Assembly: GCA_002413095.1 (NCBI GenBank)
Contig: DHWI01000029.1
Coordinates: forward strand, 6,769 to 14,936
Origin: Thermoleophilia bacterium UBA5186
GTDB taxonomy: Bacteria > Actinomycetota > Thermoleophilia > Gaiellales > Gaiellaceae
Reading direction: 5' to 3'
DNA: 8,168 nucleotides
Notes under the pieces: model-generated
The model's database searches: none
What the model saw: the letters and a program-made list of their open reading frames with translations, nothing else
What the model was told of the DNA's origin: nothing
Made by a program: the position numbers and the translations under genes
Shown: positions 5,532 through 8,168 of the stretch, piece after piece
Numbering within the stretch: the stretch's first letter is position 1
How the letters are laid out: the number at the start of each line of letters is the position of its first letter

Positions 5532-7890
5532 CTCCGTGACGCTCGAGCCGACGTGCCCGCCCCTGCACCGCCCCGAAGCGCTGTTCGCAACCGGCGCGAC
5601 CGTGCATGGGCTGCGCGCGTCGCAGGTGCGCAGCTCCGGCGGCAGCCTCTTCCTCGATGTCTGGCTCTACCAGGACCCGCCGGCAGCGCTCGCAAGCCCG
5701 GCCGTCTGGAAGCTCACCGCCGGCCGCGGCGTCGCACCGGTCACGATCTCCGCCGCCTCGATCCAGAACGCGCCGACACCACACATCGAGCTGACACTCG
5801 TTGGAGCGCCCGACCCGACGCTCTACCGCATCGAGGTCGTCGACCCGCCACCCGTCCCGTTCGATCCGCTGCGAACGTCCATGCCGGCACGCCTGCGGCC
5901 CGAGTGCGACGCGCTCGGCTCGTGCTTCGCCGTGCCGCCTGCACCTGCGCCGCCCGAGCCGTCACCGGTGCACGACTACCTTGCGCGCGACTGGCGCTCG
6001 CTGCGCCAGGCGCTGCTCGAGTTCCTCGTGAGCGAGCACCCGGACGCCGACGTCTCGATCGCCGATCCGACGGTGACGGTGCTCGAGCTCTTCGCCCACA
6101 TCGGCGACGTCCTCCACTACCGCCTCGACCGTGTGGCGACCGAGGCGTACCTCGAGACGGCCCGCCTGCGGACCTCGGTGCGCCGGCATGCGCGGCTCGT
6201 CGACTACCGGCTCGGCGAAGCCGTCTCCGCGCGGCTCGCCGTTCACATCCAGGTGCCTCCCGGAACAGGACCGGTGACCGTCGCCGCAGGCGACGTTGCC
6301 CTCGACGCGACCGGGTCCGAGCTCGCATTCACGCTCGACGCGGGCCGCAAGGCGCCTGCGGCGCTCGGGGAGATCCCGATCTACGACTGGGGCGAGGAAG
6401 CCTGCTGCCTGCCACAGGGCGCGACCGAGTGCGTGCTCGTCCGGCCAAAGCCCGCCGACCCGCTCGGCGCGACGTGGCTCGCGCCCGGCGACCTGCTCGC
6501 GTTCGAGGTGGTCGACCCGGTCGATCGCACGGCCCACCACGCGTGGGCGACGCGCGCGCAGGACTGGCCGGTCGTGAGCCCGGCGAACGCGTTCCGCGAC
6601 CCACGCGCAAGCCGTACCGCGCAGGTCGTCACGCTCACGGCGGTCGAGCCGGTCTCCGACCCGTTGCTCGGGTCGACGCTGCCGCTCTTCCGCGTCGCGT
6701 GGTCACGGGACGACGCCCTCGCCCGCTCGTACGCTGTCGGCATCGACGCCTCCGAGGGCTCGGATGAGGTGACGATCGCGCGCGCGAACCTCGTTCCGGC
6801 CCACCACGGACGGCTGGTCGACCCCGGCGGCCTCGAGCTGCAGCCCGACCGCGGCTACGCGCTTGCGTCTGCCGGCGACCCGTCGCGCGGCGGCCCCGGG
6901 ATCGCGCTCGACGAGAACGGCATGCCGCACCGGCTCGACGTCACCGTCACGCTCCCATCCGGGCTCGTGGCGGGCGCCGAGTGGGTCGACACACTGCTCG
7001 ATCCGGAGGTTTCCGACTCCGACTTCCCGTTCGTCGTCGACGTCGAGGAGCAGGAAGCCCCGGTGCTCCGCTTCCACACGGGCGCGGTCGGGCTCGACCC
7101 GCCGCAGTCGAGCGTCGTGACGGCGAGGTACGAGGTCGGCGGCGGCGCGGTCGGGAACGTCCCGGCGAACGCGCTGCACCTGCTCGAGCTCGGCGCGGGC
7201 GGCACCGTCATGGCACGGAATCCTGCGCCGGCGTCCGGCGGCCTCGACCGCACGGCGCTGGCCGTCGCTCGGCGCGACGCACCTGAAGCGTTCGCGGCCG
7301 AGCCGCGGCGCGCGGTGATCCCCGCCGACTACGCAGCCGCCGCCGCTTCCGACCCCGCGGTCAAGCGCGCGGTCGCGCACCGTCGCTGGTCGGGCTCGTG
7401 GCCGCTGATGACGACGGTCGTCGATCTCGACGTCGACGCAGACGATGTGGCGCAGCAAGCGCTCGGCCGCATCGCGACGACGCTCGACGGCCTGCGCATG
7501 CTCGGCATCGAGTCCGCGATCGTCTCCGGCACTCCGGTCGGCCTCATGATCTCCCTCGAGGTGTGCGCGATCCCGGGGTTCGATCCGGCACGTCTGCGCA
7601 TCGCGATCCTGCAGCTGTTGCGACCGGGAAGCAACGCCTCGCCCGGCCTCTTCCATCACTCGCGCATGCTTCTGGGAGCGTCCGTGTACCTCTCGTCGGT
7701 GCTCGCGGCCGTCGCTGCCCTGCCGGGCGTCGATGCGGTCGAGGCGACGCAAGCGCGGCGGCTGTCGGAGCCGGCCGGGACGGTGCACGAGGTGATTACG
7801 GTCGCAGACGACGAGGTTGCCGTGCTCGACGACGACCCGGCGCAGCCCGAGCGCGGCCGGCTCGACATCGTGGTGGAGGGACACGGATGA
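5524..7890 (+). CDS. Baseplate J/gp6-like wedge protein (Afp11-like putative baseplate assembly protein)
   Basis: This 788-residue protein is read from GTG 5524, overlapping the gp25-like gene by 8 bases. Residues 1-125 form a beta-rich N-terminal domain. A paired-cysteine segment (C128, C134) and a proline-rich linker lead to HDYLARDWRSLRQALLEFL, the family's 'DYLAKDYxSFRxLLLDxL' motif (about 150-168). Then come VTVLELFAHIGDVLHYRLDRVATEAYLETA, the wedge helix typical of gp6/baseplate J proteins, and DYRLGEAVSARLAV. A WGEEACCLPQGATE-like segment (C294, C295, C303) matches the conserved CCLPxGAT motif as I recall it for this family. The C-terminal third has GNVPAN, ASGGLDRTAL-ARRDAPEAF and AVIPADY-like baseplate J motifs and ends with LDDDPAQPERGRLDI, the usual NDP-x-x-PERG closing motif. 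It dimerises with the next gene product to form the wedge arm that responds to target contact. Confidence 0.9.
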   Translation: MSDSVTLEPTCPPLHRPEALFATGATVHGLRASQVRSSGGSLFLDVWLYQDPPAALASPAVWKLTAGRGVAPVTISAASIQNAPTPHIELTLVGAPDPTLYRIEVVDPPPVPFDPLRTSMPARLRPECDALGSCFAVPPAPAPPEPSPVHDYLARDWRSLRQALLEFLVSEHPDADVSIADPTVTVLELFAHIGDVLHYRLDRVATEAYLETARLRTSVRRHARLVDYRLGEAVSARLAVHIQVPPGTGPVTVAAGDVALDATGSELAFTLDAGRKAPAALGEIPIYDWGEEACCLPQGATECVLVRPKPADPLGATWLAPGDLLAFEVVDPVDRTAHHAWATRAQDWPVVSPANAFRDPRASRTAQVVTLTAVEPVSDPLLGSTLPLFRVAWSRDDALARSYAVGIDASEGSDEVTIARANLVPAHHGRLVDPGGLELQPDRGYALASAGDPSRGGPGIALDENGMPHRLDVTVTLPSGLVAGAEWVDTLLDPEVSDSDFPFVVDVEEQEAPVLRFHTGAVGLDPPQSSVVTARYEVGGGAVGNVPANALHLLELGAGGTVMARNPAPASGGLDRTALAVARRDAPEAFAAEPRRAVIPADYAAAAASDPAVKRAVAHRRWSGSWPLMTTVVDLDVDADDVAQQALGRIATTLDGLRMLGIESAIVSGTPVGLMISLEVCAIPGFDPARLRIAILQLLRPGSNASPGLFHHSRMLLGASVYLSSVLAAVAALPGVDAVEATQARRLSEPAGTVHEVITVADDEVAVLDDDPAQPERGRLDIVVEGHG
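7875..7880 (+). promoter_or_regulatory. GGAGGG ribosome-binding sequence for the Afp12-like gene
   Basis: It lies 6 bases before ATG 7887 and is among the strongest Shine-Dalgarno matches in the window, as long as any other seen here. It fixes the start of the last, partial gene. Confidence 0.6.
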
Positions 7891-8168
7891 GTTGCACGCC
7901 CGTTTGTCCCTGCGGGTGCGGGGCTCCCGTGCTCGTGCTCGATCCGCCGCCGCCGGGCGAGACGCACCTGCGCCGCCGCGTCGGCGAGTTTCACGGCTTC
8001 GTGCGCGAGCTCGTCGCATCGGTCGAGCGGCAGACCGTCGACGGCGAGCGTCTCGGCTCGCTCTGGGACATCGAGGGCGACCCGGCCGGCCTTCGGCTCG
8101 CCCGCCTCTGGGGCTATGTCGCCGAGAGCGTCGCCGCCTACACGGAGCTGTCGGCCGGCGAGGGATAC
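7887..8168 (+). CDS. Second gp6-like baseplate wedge protein (Afp12-like), N-terminal part only
   Basis: ATG 7887 overlaps the previous stop (ATGA), and the frame stays open for 94 codons to the window edge. The N-terminus is cysteine-rich (C3, C7, C9, C11, in SCTPVCPCGCG), followed by a proline run and then ETHLRRRVGEFHGFVRELV (25-43). Residues 72-94 (LARLWGYVAESVAAYTELSAGEGY) align with the family motif LxDAWAxVADVLTFYQERIANEGYL, seen in the second baseplate assembly protein of eCIS and related phage-tail-like clusters. The CGCC-like N-terminus is also typical of that group as I recall it. The protein should pair with the Afp11-like product in the wedge. Most of the protein lies beyond the window, so the length and C-terminal domains are unknown. 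Confidence 0.78.
   Translation, partial: MSCTPVCPCGCGAPVLVLDPPPPGETHLRRRVGEFHGFVRELVASVERQTVDGERLGSLWDIEGDPAGLRLARLWGYVAESVAAYTELSAGEGY

Noticed and set aside
5553..6767. Plus-strand 404-residue frame inside the Afp11-like gene
   Set aside because: It is dominated by Arg, Ala and Pro and is out of frame with the well-supported family motifs.
6703..8019. Minus-strand open frame of 438 residues opposite the Afp11-like gene
   Set aside because: It has the same shadow composition (Arg, Asp and His-rich) and spans two overlapping real genes on the other strand.
1..8168. Type VI secretion system or intact prophage
   Set aside because: No T6SS membrane-complex gene (TssJLM) and no phage head, packaging, lysis or integration gene is visible. 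The AAA+ ATPase, CIS-tube and paired baseplate J set points to eCIS, although the flanks are unseen.

Overview
This window is an internal segment of a gene cluster for a contractile injection system of the extracellular type (eCIS; relatives are the Afp antifeeding prophage, PVC and the Streptomyces CIS particles). All recognisable genes lie on the + strand and are packed head to tail, with essentially no intergenic DNA. The base composition is very GC-rich, GTG starts outnumber ATG starts (6 of the 10 visible starts), and third codon positions are almost all G or C. This suits a high-GC actinobacterium, possibly a Thermoleophilia-like lineage, but the phylum is an inference from composition and gene content only.

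Layout: (1) 1-270, the 3' end of a gene that is probably the Afp16/Pvc16-like (DUF4255) cap or tail-terminator protein. (2) 267-2173, the Afp15/Pvc15-like AAA+ ATPase, whose reading frame is broken once near 1194-1200. (3) 2170-2361, an unrecognised 63-residue protein. (4) 2352-2996, an Afp7-like protein with the CIS tube N-terminal domain. (5) 2996-3271, a small LysM/gp53-like baseplate protein. (6) 3264-4358, a gp27/phage late control D-like spike hub. (7) 4355-4843, a gp5-like OB-fold spike with a beta-repeat tail. (8) 4843-5172, a PAAR-like spike tip. (9) 5169-5531, a gp25-like baseplate wedge protein. (10) 5524-7890, a large baseplate J/gp6-like wedge protein (Afp11-like). (11) 7887 to the window end, the start of a second gp6-like wedge protein (Afp12-like).

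The genes form one logical set. Hub (gp27-like), spike (gp5-like) and tip (PAAR-like) make the central puncturing device. The LysM and CIS-tube proteins join the hub to the inner tube. The gp25-like and two gp6-like proteins make the wedges that trigger sheath contraction. The ATPase and cap protein are assembly and termination factors. Adjacent genes overlap by 1, 4, 8 or 10 bases, so the whole window reads as one translationally coupled operon. No signal peptide or convincing membrane helix is visible, which agrees with assembly in the cytoplasm.

Sheath, inner tube, tape measure, tail fibre and effector genes are not in the window and would be expected outside it. The most notable points are the single-base frame break in the ATPase, the degenerate first P-loop of that ATPase, the conserved-looking cysteine sets in both gp6-like proteins and the PAAR-like tip, and the unrecognised 63-residue gene. 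I found no RNA genes, mobile elements, CRISPR arrays, promoters or terminators.
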